Shown here: positions 51,421-60,324 of the stretch, one piece after another | How the letters are laid out: the number at the start of each line of letters is the position of its first letter | How positions within the stretch are numbered: position 1 is the first letter of the stretch | Source: Tetramitus jugosus | Lineage: Eukaryota; Heterolobosea; Eutetramitea; Acrasida; Vahlkampfiidae | Assembly (NCBI GenBank): GCA_937625935.1 | Contig: OW569361.1 | Coordinates: 461,390 to 525,389, forward strand | Reading direction: 5' to 3' | Length of the DNA stretch: 64,000 nt | Translations under genes and position numbers: made by a program | Notes under the pieces: generated by a model | What the model was told of the DNA's origin: nothing | The model's input: only the letters and a program-made list of their open reading frames with translations | Databases searched by the model: none

Positions 51421-51875
51421 CTCTCTAATGGAAAAGCTCTCTCCAAGTTGGTGTTTTGGTGTGTTGGTTTGTTGGTTTTTGTTGTGGGAGAGTGTGGGAA
51501 GTTTTTGAGTTGGTGGTGTTGGTGTTTGTAGTAGCCACTGATGGGTGCCTATTAAGGGACTATAGTCTTGCATGCAAATGAGGTGTAGCTTCACAAACCA
51601 AAGTTGACGGATGTCCAAAGTGGCATAAAAATAGCCTGCTGATCCTTTTTGTCCATTCCCTTTTCAGGAAGTTTTGCATCGTCAATTTCAGCAACCAAGA
51701 CGCTTCCAATAATCAAAAGGTGCATGATACCGCTTATTCTTGGTCGTGTTAGGTATTACTTCAGTTCAATATTCTCCGGAGCATGTCATTCGTGCGAAGG
51801 AAAGTGTCAGTTTTCTAGTACTACGACAGGTAGATGTTCAATTTGTTACAGGTGATGTTTTATTGAAAAAGTATA
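51421..51875. other. Intergenic region with a small Cys-rich open frame (51724-51855, plus)
   Basis: About 455 bases between two minus-strand genes. A short plus frame from ATG 51724 to TGA 51855 encodes 43 residues with two CxxC pairs (ACHSCEGKC, then RCSICYR), a zinc-knuckle-like spacing. No other evidence supports it as a gene. Otherwise the region holds GT-rich leader sequence of the seven-helix gene. Confidence 0.3.
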
Positions 51876-52739
51876 TTAGTTCTTTGTGGCAACAATGACA
51901 TGTGCTTGGACTTGAATTTCAGCCAGTCCTTCCTCATTGGTACGCTCCTTCAGAATATCAATCAAACTCTTCTCCACGAGCTCCATCGATCGAGGGTTTT
52001 CTGTCATGAAGAAGGCACGACTATATTGATACAGTCTCTCGACCAACTGATCCAATGGTTCATAGTAAGAATGCGAAATGGTGTGGATCTCGAAGTCTGG
52101 TAATCCTCCTTCCTCCATAAGGTTCTTGATGACATCCTTGTCCTCCATGGCAACGATCGGACCCAGATTTAGTTTGACCACCCCAGCTACATCGAGTGCC
52201 CTCATGAGCGCCAGATTGGGGTATTGATTGGTCCATGTGGCAATCACAGCCTTTCCATTCTTCTTCAATACTCGATTCATCTGTCGAATACCTTTGGCAA
52301 TATCCTGGAAGAAGATGACACCCATGAGAGAGAATGCATAATCGAATTTTTCATCTTCAAAGGTCAATGCCTGTCCATCCATGACTTCAAAGTGAACCAA
52401 GTCACTCCATTCTTCATCTCGACTATTCTTTTGAGCAGCATCAATCATACCCTGAGAAAAGTCCACTCCATAGATGCTTGCACGTGGTGGAGTTTGAGTT
52501 TTCTTGTCTTCTTCTTTTTCATGTTGGACAAACAACTTTGCAACCTCTCTTGCAACGAGACCTGAGCCCGTCGCAACATCCAACACAGTTACTTCATCCG
52601 ACTGAAGGCTGGTGGTGATGCCGGATAGTTGGATCATCTGTTGCGCATAGAAGCCCAGAAAGTGAATGGCAAAGGAATCATCAATGGCCTTGGCTGACTT
52701 GTCCCAGTGTGCAGGATCATACAAAAAGTTGAAAGACAT
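51876..52739 (-). CDS. Class I SAM-dependent methyltransferase
   Basis: The SAM-binding motif I is VTVLDVATGSGLVAREVAKL at about residues 50-69, with the acidic end of strand 2 in IYGVDFSQGMIDAA and motif IV-like FDYAFSLMGVIFFQD. The order and the QMNRVLKKNGKAVIATWT strand resemble UbiE/COQ5-type and related small-molecule methyltransferases. The 287-residue length is normal. No targeting peptide is seen, so it is probably cytosolic. The substrate cannot be inferred. A 12-residue Lys/Glu-rich insertion lies after helix A. Confidence 0.85.
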   Translation of the reverse strand: MSFNFLYDPAHWDKSAKAIDDSFAIHFLGFYAQQMIQLSGITTSLQSDEVTVLDVATGSGLVAREVAKLFVQHEKEEDKKTQTPPRASIYGVDFSQGMIDAAQKNSRDEEWSDLVHFEVMDGQALTFEDEKFDYAFSLMGVIFFQDIAKGIRQMNRVLKKNGKAVIATWTNQYPNLALMRALDVAGVVKLNLGPIVAMEDKDVIKNLMEEGGLPDFEIHTISHSYYEPLDQLVERLYQYSRAFFMTENPRSMELVEKSLIDILKERTNEEGLAEIQVQAHVIVATKN

Positions 52740-53429
52740 TATTGTGTTTTGGTTGGTTTTTTGGTTGGTTTTTGTTTGCCTTCGTTGGCTTTTTTAAGGG
52801 GTGCGGAGTGCGGACATGGTGCGGACATGGTGCGGGGTGGACAGAACGATCGGAAATTTGAAATATATTGCTGCGTGACTGCAGATTCAAGTGTAATTCA
52901 TATCAACCCACAGGAAGTTAAACTTTGCTTCTCCATCGGCATTCATGGCAAAGTAATCATACTCTGAAGTATCAAGCTTAGCAACAGGATCATATGTTAT
53001 CCGATTCCTAAGTCCAAGTACGTTCTCTGTATTTTGGATTTGATTCTGCATTGACTAATGCAAACAACGGAAATGGTGTGGTGAAGACGTCATGCACATG
53101 TATCGAACGAGCCCAAGTAATTCCAGAGGAATATAACAAAAGCTAAATCTAAATCTAACTGTGGAAGTGCATCAAACCGCCATTTAGTTCATCGACCCCG
53201 AGTTCAACGCTACATATCAGTGGTGAATCGTTTGTAGTACATATTGTGTAACAGAAGAAAAACTGGGAATATTCAATGTAGAATCAATAGAAGCAGGGTG
53301 GTTGTGTCTCGTTGTTAACAACATGTACATGAAAGTGAACGGTTTTGTTGAGGAAACTTCAAGGGATTTCCTGAGAAGTGGGAGATCCGGCGTTCGCAAT
53401 GAGACACTGATAGAGGATCCAAGACTATG
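52740..53429. other. Start of the subtelomeric accessory zone; no gene seen
   Basis: About 690 bases without a credible frame. Near 52800-52840 a short tandem direct repeat (GTGCGGACATGG twice, with partial copies) interrupts the methyltransferase promoter side. The part after 53330 may be a diverged extension of the SSU rRNA fragment that follows. Confidence 0.5.
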
Positions 53430-53555
53430 GCGCGAGAGGTGAAATTCAGTGACCGCTATATGACTATCTAATGCGAAAGCAGTTGTGATCCAGAGCGTGT
53501 CTGTCAATCAGGGACGAAAGTTAAGGGATAGAAGATATTAGATACCGTCGTAGTA
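53430..53555 (+). rRNA. Fragment resembling nuclear small-subunit rRNA (pseudo-rDNA)
   Basis: The order of universally conserved SSU blocks is present: GAGAGGTGAAATTC at 53434-53447, TGCGAAAGCA near 53472-53481, GGGACGAAAGTTAAGGGAT at 53511-53529 and TTAGATACCGTCGTAGT at 53538-53554. ACCGTCGTAGT is the eukaryotic nuclear form; bacteria and organelles usually have CCTGGTAGT. Spacing between blocks is close to that of the real gene, but intervening helices are changed, and no more of the gene is found on either side. It is followed by AACAAGGT, which resembles the 3'-terminal SSU motif and may mark an internal deletion. I read it as a degenerate chromosomal rDNA relic. Confidence 0.7.
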
Positions 53556-53609
53556 ACAAGGTGATACTACCTAAAACAAAAAGGGGAGAAAAAACAAAAG
53601 GAGTATAGG

Positions 53610-53981
53610 ATGGCTATCTCTTCTATCTTCAAGTTTGAACAACGTGTCAATAGCCTGATCCAGAACAACATCCCATTCAGAATTGTTCTCCATGCGATTG
53701 GGTTGAGTCATCTTGATATTGCAGTTGCTTTTGCTGATTCTTCTCAAACCTTGCTTCCATCAATTATTGAAAACGAGAGCAGTTGGGAACTCATTCAAAC
53801 GGACGGTGATCAAACTCTTCCCCTGGAGATGTCCTGCAATTGCACCAATTTCGGTGAGAATACCATTATTACAGCAGTGACGGATGTTCAAGTTTCAAAC
53901 TATCTGGCAAATATTCGAAGTTCCAAGGAGAATCACTTAGAGCAATCAATGCTAGTTCCTTGTCATTTCTCAGATCAGTAG
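53610..53981 (+). CDS. Small unrecognised open frame (123 residues)
   Basis: ATG at 53610 to TAG at 53981. The N-terminal half reads as ordinary protein (MAISSIFKFEQRVNSLIQNN, then a hydrophobic helix). A Cys pair CNCTN lies in the middle. A second short frame with good composition follows at about 54020-54133 in another phase, so this may be the surviving part of a longer decayed gene. The family is not recognised. Confidence 0.35.
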   Translation: MAISSIFKFEQRVNSLIQNNIPFRIVLHAIGLSHLDIAVAFADSSQTLLPSIIENESSWELIQTDGDQTLPLEMSCNCTNFGENTIITAVTDVQVSNYLANIRSSKENHLEQSMLVPCHFSDQ

Positions 53982-54367
53982 GTAAATGACTGAAATAATG
54001 AGTATCGTGAAGAAAGAAAATGTTCCAAATACTTCCACATTGGATAGCAGTCACAGAAGAACCAACCACTTCTGCTTTGCTATTGTTGGCAGGCATTGAG
54101 TACATAAATAATCGTGCAAACTCTATCTCTTAATAACTTCTCTTCAATGCATAACTTCGAGCTACTGCTTTTCAGTTGTCTATTTTGTTTCATTTCGAGC
54201 CACAAAATAGTTCATATATTTCATCATCCCATATAATAATCTTTTATAATAAGTCCGTTGTACATTTCTATTTGGTAAGCACAACCTCCGACTAACAGCA
54301 TGTTTTCATAGCAACACCTCACAGCTATACCCCAGGTTGACCTCCTCCACCTTCAGTCAGGAATTAA
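53982..54367. other. No gene seen
   Basis: AT-rich subtelomeric spacer of about 390 bases. A 37-residue open frame ends near 54133; otherwise there is nothing of note. Confidence 0.4.
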
Positions 54368-55955
54368 ATGAACGAAAATGGACCAGTACCCAATTTGTTT
54401 CCAAGGTCATCCTATTCTCCTAGTGGAGGGTATCCTGGAATGCATTACCCCAAGGGCAAGTTTTATATTAGAAGAATGCGTATTGCAACGAACTGTGATC
54501 TCACAGATAGTCCCAGATCGCAGGGCTATCGTGTGGAGCCATTGATTCTAAGTGGACAAGCAGCGAACAACGGAGTTCTGTTGTATGACGATCAACGAAA
54601 GGCTATTATGGTAGATCAGAACATAAGAGAATGTTAGTATGCGGGGATAGCTTAATCTAGCAGCGTTCAACCTGACCTCTCATTGCACAAGGTGTTTGTG
54701 ACTTTTTGTGATGATGGACGAAGACCGGTGGATGATCTAGAAAACTTGTACGGCTTTCATGAAGTGATTGTCAAACAAAGTGACTCCGTGGAGTGTTGTT
54801 TCCTGGAGCTGGTGGATCACGCATTCAAGAGATGCTCCAAGTATACTGTTTATAGAGATGCTCTGTTTGGTTGCTTGTTTGCTGATGGTCTTAATGTTAG
54901 AATTGATGACTCTCTAAGAGATCTGATCAAAAAGAATCAGAAGACTGATGAGGAGACATACAAGGAGTTAGAAGCATTCGCAGAAGGTGCACTTGACTAT
55001 CTGTTATTGTTTGGTATGGTACCCATGTATATTGATGGTAGAGGAAACGTAAGTGTTCCTCCATTAGATTCAGGTATGATGTATATGAAATGGGATGCTA
55101 AGAAGAGAGTGACAGATTACTTCTGGATCTGGAGACAGAAGGGTATCAATCAAACACAAATGATTGAACTGAAGGTAGATAAGAAGGTTGTATTCTATGA
55201 GGCAAACAAGCCTACTTGGGATGGTGGTCTGAGCAGTGCAATGGCCAAGATCTTACCAGAATTCAATGATCTGGAAGAGTATAAGAAACTAGACAAAAGA
55301 AGCAGAACAGAAGAGAACAAAGAGTCAGCACTTCTATCAAGAGAAGTTCCCTCCATTTGGTCAAGATCAGTTCAATAACTTTTCCTTGTATCAACATAGA
55401 GAATTAGAAGAACAGATGGCTAAAGTAACAATGGAGAAGGGACCACAATACAACTCACAGTTCCAGCAGCAGATCGCTTCCTTGTATGCAGCAACGGCTC
55501 CAGCTAGTAACACAGGTGGTATTGGAGCAGCGTTTTCGAGTACTACTGATGCTTTCAACGTGATTGATGCACCTATACTAGACAACGCATCAAAACGATT
55601 TGGTAGCGCTGACAGCGAAAGAGTAGGACCTCTTCTGGAGTTAGTTCAAGTAACAAGACCTCCAGTGAATGCCAGATTGTTGGATATGAAGAGGGACTTT
55701 GATTCTAGATTATCAGAGGCAATTGCATTCTCTTCTCAGTCAGGCGGTAGAGAATCGTCAAGTAATAACATGTTGAAGGAGTCTGTGTCTCTACAGAAGA
55801 CCATAGCTAATAACAAGATCAAGAAAGTACAACAACACATCGAGAGGATCTTAACCATGGCACATGATAGAAGAATGAAAATAGATCAAGAATGTCTATT
55901 ATTGGAAATAAGGATGAAGTTCCAGAAGAAATTAAATCTTCAGAAGAATGGATAA
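54368..55955 (+). pseudogene. Broken unrecognised gene, three frame segments
   Basis: Segments 54368-54637 and 54683-55378 are in the same frame, separated by two stops (TAG at 54635-54637 and a TAA at 54650-54652). The third segment (55386-55955, open from about 55290) is one frame over, so a single-base change near 55320 is needed to continue. Composition is consistently protein-like through all breaks: KFYIRRMRIATNCDLT, YRDALFGCLFADGLNVRI, LDYLLLFGMVPMYIDG, then a helical C-terminus with a coiled coil. I do not recognise the family. The middle part superficially recalls large structural proteins of mobile elements, but that is not evidence. A short non-canonical intron over 54635-54690 is a less likely alternative to decay. 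Confidence 0.5.
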
Positions 55956-55977
55956 TAGTGAATGAAGAACTGTCAGT

Positions 55978-56757
55978 TTAATAATCTTCATCGAATTCTT
56001 GATCCTTCTGTTTAGTAATAATTGTATCAGAAGTAAAAAGCCATATTTGATTATTATTCATTTCAAATAGATATTCACTACGTTTGGCAAATGTTCCACT
56101 AGATACTTTTGATTTCAATGAATTAATGGATTGAAGTAATTCACGATATTTAGTTCTTTGTTCCATTGGAAAGTGAACATCTGTGACACTGCATCTACTT
56201 GGATCTAATTCATAGTTATCTTCCATTAAATGATCCGAACACACTTTAATTTCTGGTAGTGAGCTATTGAAATTGACATAATATTCTTCATCTATTGTTG
56301 TCACTTCATCTATATCATTAGTTGTGACAATATCTTCACGATCATCTGAAGAGTGTAACCTCAAGTCAAAACTTTTATCAATCTCAATCTCTAGAGTTAA
56401 ATGGCTCCTTTGTTCAGTGTCACTGTCATCATCACTTCCATATGCTGCATCAACCCAAGCTTCATACGATCCAAACAATGTTTCAGAATATCCCTTACTT
56501 TTGCTAATAAATGAACGATACAGTTCCAGTTGTTCATTGAAAATCATTGGTGTCACAATTGATTTCCAATTAGAACACACTAATAGTATTGCATGTTTCT
56601 TCTTGAATTGCAAGTATTGAAATATCTGTTCTAATAGTTCAGCTGGTACACTTCCAAACAATCTACTGAATTCAGGAGTCGCTGTTGTATTAGCAACAGG
56701 ATTTAACTTTCTCTTCTTATTTGTACTTTGTATGCCTCCGCGTTGTCTTCTCGTCAT
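55978..56757 (-). CDS. F-box protein
   Basis: Residues about 36-75 read VPAELLEQIFQYLQFKKKHA then VCSNWKSIV, an F-box, which binds SKP1 and makes the protein a substrate adaptor of an SCF ubiquitin ligase. A basic start (MTRRQRGGIQ, KKRK) precedes it. The rest is acidic, Asp/Ser/Glu-rich and without visible repeats, so the target-binding part is unusual or short. The gene is convergent with the broken gene before it (22 bases apart) and intact over 259 residues. It lies inside the subtelomeric zone among decayed frames. Confidence 0.65.
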   Translation of the reverse strand: MTRRQRGGIQSTNKKRKLNPVANTTATPEFSRLFGSVPAELLEQIFQYLQFKKKHAILLVCSNWKSIVTPMIFNEQLELYRSFISKSKGYSETLFGSYEAWVDAAYGSDDDSDTEQRSHLTLEIEIDKSFDLRLHSSDDREDIVTTNDIDEVTTIDEEYYVNFNSSLPEIKVCSDHLMEDNYELDPSRCSVTDVHFPMEQRTKYRELLQSINSLKSKVSSGTFAKRSEYLFEMNNNQIWLFTSDTIITKQKDQEFDEDY

Positions 56758-56999
56758 TTATTTTGCGTGTGTGACAAGTGATCGATTGGCGCCAAAAAGT
56801 ATCGTTTCAAAAACAACAATGAAAAGAATAGCAAGTGAAATATTTCGAAATCACAGGGGGGTCATGTGACAATAGAGAAGTGAGGAAAGTTGTGCAAATG
56901 ACTTGAAACTGACTGTGTAGCATATGCTACTGTTATTGTTATGATATGTGTGTTGCGAGCGGTTCATGTTGTTGCATGATTCGAATAATCAATACCTTG

Positions 57000-58103
57000 T
57001 TAATCATGCTTCTTAGTTCGTTTCTGTGGAGATGCTTGAGAGCTGTCTAATACATCTGCATCACGTTTCTTACTAGTGGAAACTTTCTTCTTCTTTGTTG
57101 GTTGTTGAGAGTCTTTGTCAGGTGGAGACTTTCTCTTCTTGGAAGAGACAGAAGGTTGTGTGGACAGCTTGCTGCTCTTTGCGTTTCTTTTCTTCCTCCT
57201 AGGCGCAGTCATCACTTCATCTCCTTCTTGATCAAGCTTTGCTGCCTGCAACAGTTTATACATGAGAGCACCAACAGTTGAATGTTTGTTCGCACTAACA
57301 TTATATCTCTTCGAGAGTTGAGTAATCAGTACATCTTTAGACATCTTCAAGACCATCTCTCTGGTCAATTCCTGATCATCTGTAATCACTGGTTGCTTAT
57401 TTCCAAACTTCAGAACTGAGTCACCACTGCCTTTCAAAACAGACAACAATCTAGATTTCAGATCGTCCTTAGTACCACGAATATCGTAATTCCTGTGATG
57501 CAGCATGATCTTCAGCTCATTCTTCTTCATCTTATTGATTGCTGTTTCCGTCAAATCTTCAAACGTCACTAGAAGATCATACGCAGCACGACGTTGAATT
57601 GGGTTAGCACATCCAAAGCAGTAGCAGGCTAACGTACAGCCAGCAGAACCTTCCACAGTACAAGAACATGATACACATCCACCAGTACAGTTACATCCAA
57701 CACCTTTCCTCTGACGAGAAAGTTTAATCACTTCCTCTCTGACCTTCTCTTCAGATCCGTACTTATGTACCAACAGACTGTACATCATATGTGTATCATA
57801 CCTAGCACCATGGATCTTTGACTCATCTATCTGTTCTACCTGCTTTAGTCGGTGATTGAATATATCCGCAAGCTTGCCAACCCTGTCAATGATCCTACCT
57901 TCATCATCACACACAAACTCTTCCCCAATAAGCTTCCTAGCATCCACCCATACAACATCATACTCATCAAACTCTGGTACCAGTTCACTACAACTTGTAA
58001 TCCTGGAATCATCGAATGCTGAGTTGAAAGCAACACAGATGGCTCTACATCTCCTGTCACAAGTGACTAATCTGTAGAAGGCCTGAATACCTTTCTCAAG
58101 CAA
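57000..58103 (-). CDS. CXC-type zinc-cluster and SAP-domain protein, mobile-element associated
   Basis: The 367-residue frame has no ATG at its left end (58103 is TTG) and stays open upstream, so it is probably the 3' part of a longer gene. Residues 137-168 form a dense Cys cluster, CNCTGGCVSCSC..CTLACYCFGCANP. This is the spacing of tesmin/TSO1-like CXC domains, which also occur in transposon proteins. Residues about 188-222 (INKMKKNELKIMLHHRNYDI, then DDLKSRLLSVL) look like a SAP DNA-binding motif. The C-terminal 75 residues are Lys/Arg/Ser-rich. The N-terminal part (FDEYDVVWVDARKLIG) is unassigned. Together these suggest a DNA-binding or cutting protein. Confidence 0.5.
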   Translation of the reverse strand: MLEKGIQAFYRLVTCDRRCRAICVAFNSAFDDSRITSCSELVPEFDEYDVVWVDARKLIGEEFVCDDEGRIIDRVGKLADIFNHRLKQVEQIDESKIHGARYDTHMMYSLLVHKYGSEEKVREEVIKLSRQRKGVGCNCTGGCVSCSCTVEGSAGCTLACYCFGCANPIQRRAAYDLLVTFEDLTETAINKMKKNELKIMLHHRNYDIRGTKDDLKSRLLSVLKGSGDSVLKFGNKQPVITDDQELTREMVLKMSKDVLITQLSKRYNVSANKHSTVGALMYKLLQAAKLDQEGDEVMTAPRRKKRNAKSSKLSTQPSVSSKKRKSPPDKDSQQPTKKKKVSTSKKRDADVLDSSQASPQKRTKKHD

Positions 58104-58114
58104 AGGCTGCCCAA

Positions 58115-59100
58115 TTACATCTTCCCTAGGTGAGTTTCAAGAGCTGTTGGATAATGATAAGGTCGTCGATTGCACTGTCCACACTGAAACCAGTGCTTCT
58201 TGTGACTGGTTTTCTTGTGACCTGTAGTCTCTCCCTGTGAGGCAAGTTTCAATCTCATGTAGTGTATAATACAAGCGTTGTAGTACTTGGATGGTTGTTG
58301 GACATCTGATGGTAAAGACCATCGACGAATTGTTGGATCTGTACAAATTATACGTTGATCCCACTCTGATCTACCAGATAGTGTACTAAATTCGCAAGCA
58401 GTTACCCCACGAGTGACACAAAATGTCAGCTCAACTGCGAGCGTTGACAATGCCGATCTCTTTAGGTGGTATGATACCTGTCTCTCATTCAGATATTGTA
58501 CAAGCTTGTACAAATTATTGACAGTAGTGGTAACATGGCGACTGGTCTGTGATGCCAGTTTAAACTGAGCAGATTTTTCTGATGCATTCCACCCACATAT
58601 ATAACTCATTAGACTGTCCTCTGTGACTGTCTCACTTGGTTTGGATTTACCATACAATCGTACATCCATAAAGCAATCATACAAGCTTCGGATTTGACCC
58701 AAGTATTGTGATAGCTCGAGCGCTGAGCTGCGTTCTTGCTCAGAGTACATATCTTCTGGTAAGCTCTTGTAAGTGCTGTTTGCACTCTCTCTGATGTGAT
58801 CTCTAAACATGGAAGCATTTTCATGATGTCTGGAGGATTCAACCAACTGTCTTTGATAAAGCTTAAAACTCCATCACTAGGACTCTTATTACACAGATCA
58901 ATCAGTAAATTCATATGTATCTGGTGTCCACCAGGTTCCAGCCCTCTGTTCAGCAGGGCATTTCTCAGAGCCTTCAGTAGATAACTGAAGTCAAACAAGT
59001 GAAACCACGAAGTGCCATACTTGTCTCTCATATACTTCTCCATATAACTCTGCACTGCATCGTTACATAAATCGCCATCAGGGAGCGTCCAGATATTATT
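58115..59100 (-). pseudogene. Frame-broken transposase-like gene
   Basis: Two overlapping minus frames (open from about 59100 to 58609, and 58846-58115) together read as one protein. In the first, WFHLFDFSYLLKALRNALLN recalls the 'DxxHLxKxxRNxLL' element of P-element/THAP9-type transposases. The second continues with a helical region (SALELSQYLGQIRSLYDCF) and ends in a C2H2-like CGQCNRRPYHYPTALETH. The change of frame near 58820 means the gene is broken. Frame switches again just before the CXC/SAP gene (58115/58103), which may therefore have been its 3' end. The family assignment is weak. Confidence 0.4.
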
Positions 59101-59295
59101 TCTTACGGCCCCCTAGGGAGGGGGTCTGAGAAATTTATTCAAATATTTATTCATAGGGGGTCTCTTGATTCCAATCCTAGTAGGAGAATTAACGTAACGT
59201 TCGAATGTACAGGAAAATGTGTTATTCAAATTTATTCACAACACGGAAAAAAATAAATCATTGCAATCTGATTCTATAGAGCTCACCGTCTACTA
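59101..59295. other. Short palindromic, C/G-run spacer
   Basis: CCCCCTAGGGAGGGGG at 59109-59124 is an inverted repeat (six-base arms), and AGGGGGTCT occurs at 59119 and again at 59155. No gene is seen. Confidence 0.4.
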
Positions 59296-59683
59296 TTATG
59301 CCATTCTGGTCGATATCAACAGGATTGGTATCAGGCTGTTCAACAGTGACATTAACCAGAAGTGAGTATCCTTGCCTTCATACACTCCAATAATATAGTG
59401 GTTGAGATCAAGCATTAACTTATTCCTTGGCACGTTCTTATCAGACAATGTCACGTGCGTCATGTTCTTCTTGAGATCATTGTTTGCATTCTTATACAGA
59501 AACTTTGCGTCTCCACCAAGAGCATGATCGCCTGTTGGAAGTTTAAGGAATGTAATATCTTTTTCATTCACTCTCGACTCTGATATTACCTGTCTCTCCA
59601 AGCTTGTTCATAATAGGTTGATAGTCCTTCTCGAGCTCAGCAAGTCGTTCTGGAGTGTACTGTATCCAACTGTCCATCTTCAT
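59296..59683 (-). pseudogene. Fragment of an unrecognised gene, two frames
   Basis: ATG at 59683 begins a frame (MKMDSWIQYTPERLAELEKD) that stops soon after. A second frame, open to 59296, continues with protein-like sequence (DITFLKLPTGDHALGGDAKF, KLMLDLNHYIIGVYEGKD). The overlap near 59600 suggests one gene with an indel. It lies between the AT-hook gene and the transposase-like gene, all on the minus strand, and may be part of the same decayed unit. Confidence 0.35.
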
Positions 59684-59703
59684 GCTATCTTTTGATAGTC
59701 TGA

Positions 59704-60057
59704 TCATATAGAAGCTATCAATTCGATTACTGATGCTCCTGTTCTTCTATAACCTATGCCATCAACAACATTCGTTGTGAGTTCTCTACAGCGATTTCGT
59801 TGTTGAGGGCTTCTGAATTTCTTTGGTGTTGGTGCTTTTGGTGGTGTATCCACTGTACTAGGTCGAGTTCGCTTGTTCCTACTTCCTGGAGGTCTACCAC
59901 GACCCTTTTTTGGTGTTGGCTGTGTGTTGCCTTGATCGCTCTCTGGTTGTGTGTTGTCCGGATGTGAACCTCTGTCTGTACACTGTGATCCATCTCGTTG
60001 AGTGTTGTCAGTACTCTGCGTATTGTCTTGTGTTCCAGCCGTTGTCACACCATTCAC
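59704..60057 (-). CDS. AT-hook protein, short
   Basis: The 117 residues have a low-complexity start (DNTQSTDNTQ, repeated DNTQ/NTQP) and an AT-hook at about 50-63 (KKGRGRPPGSRNKR), which binds the minor groove of AT-rich DNA. A basic Pro/Thr stretch follows. No other domain is seen. It could be a real small DNA-binding protein or the N-terminal exon of the broken gene downstream on the same strand. Confidence 0.45.
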   Translation of the reverse strand: MNGVTTAGTQDNTQSTDNTQRDGSQCTDRGSHPDNTQPESDQGNTQPTPKKGRGRPPGSRNKRTRPSTVDTPPKAPTPKKFRSPQQRNRCRELTTNVVDGIGYRRTGASVIELIASI

Positions 60058-60186
60058 TTGAACAGTGTAAATTTCAAATGACGCATCTATAGCAGTGTGT
60101 GCACTACGGTTCTGAGTGAATATGCTTCGTTTCGTTCTTATGAATGTAGGAACAAGGTGATCCCTTACGCCAAATGCCTTTCCAAT

Positions 60187-60241
60187 GGGTTGGGTTTGGG
60201 TTTGGTGTTACATCCGCGTTTTGGTAAACCCATACCCAACC
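60187..60241. repeat. Interstitial telomeric repeat with inverted copy (hairpin)
   Basis: GGGTTGGGTTTGGGTTTGG at 60187-60205 matches the terminal TTTGGG repeat in the same orientation. After 22 bases, AAACCCATACCCAAC (60226-60240) is its inverted copy, with one mismatch over 15 bases. This could be an end-to-end telomere fusion scar, a target-site remnant, or a hairpin at the end of the recombinase unit. Confidence 0.85.
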
Positions 60242-60324
60242 TCTGGTTAACTATCATTGCACTGGCAGCGTTAGCTGACAGTGCTGAACAAAAAAACTGT
60301 ATATTTATCAAAAAAAAAACTGTT

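Noticed and set aside
54635-54690. Intron joining the first two segments of the broken subtelomeric gene
   Set aside because: No donor/acceptor pair gives an open frame; the best choices create a stop at the join, so decay is simpler.
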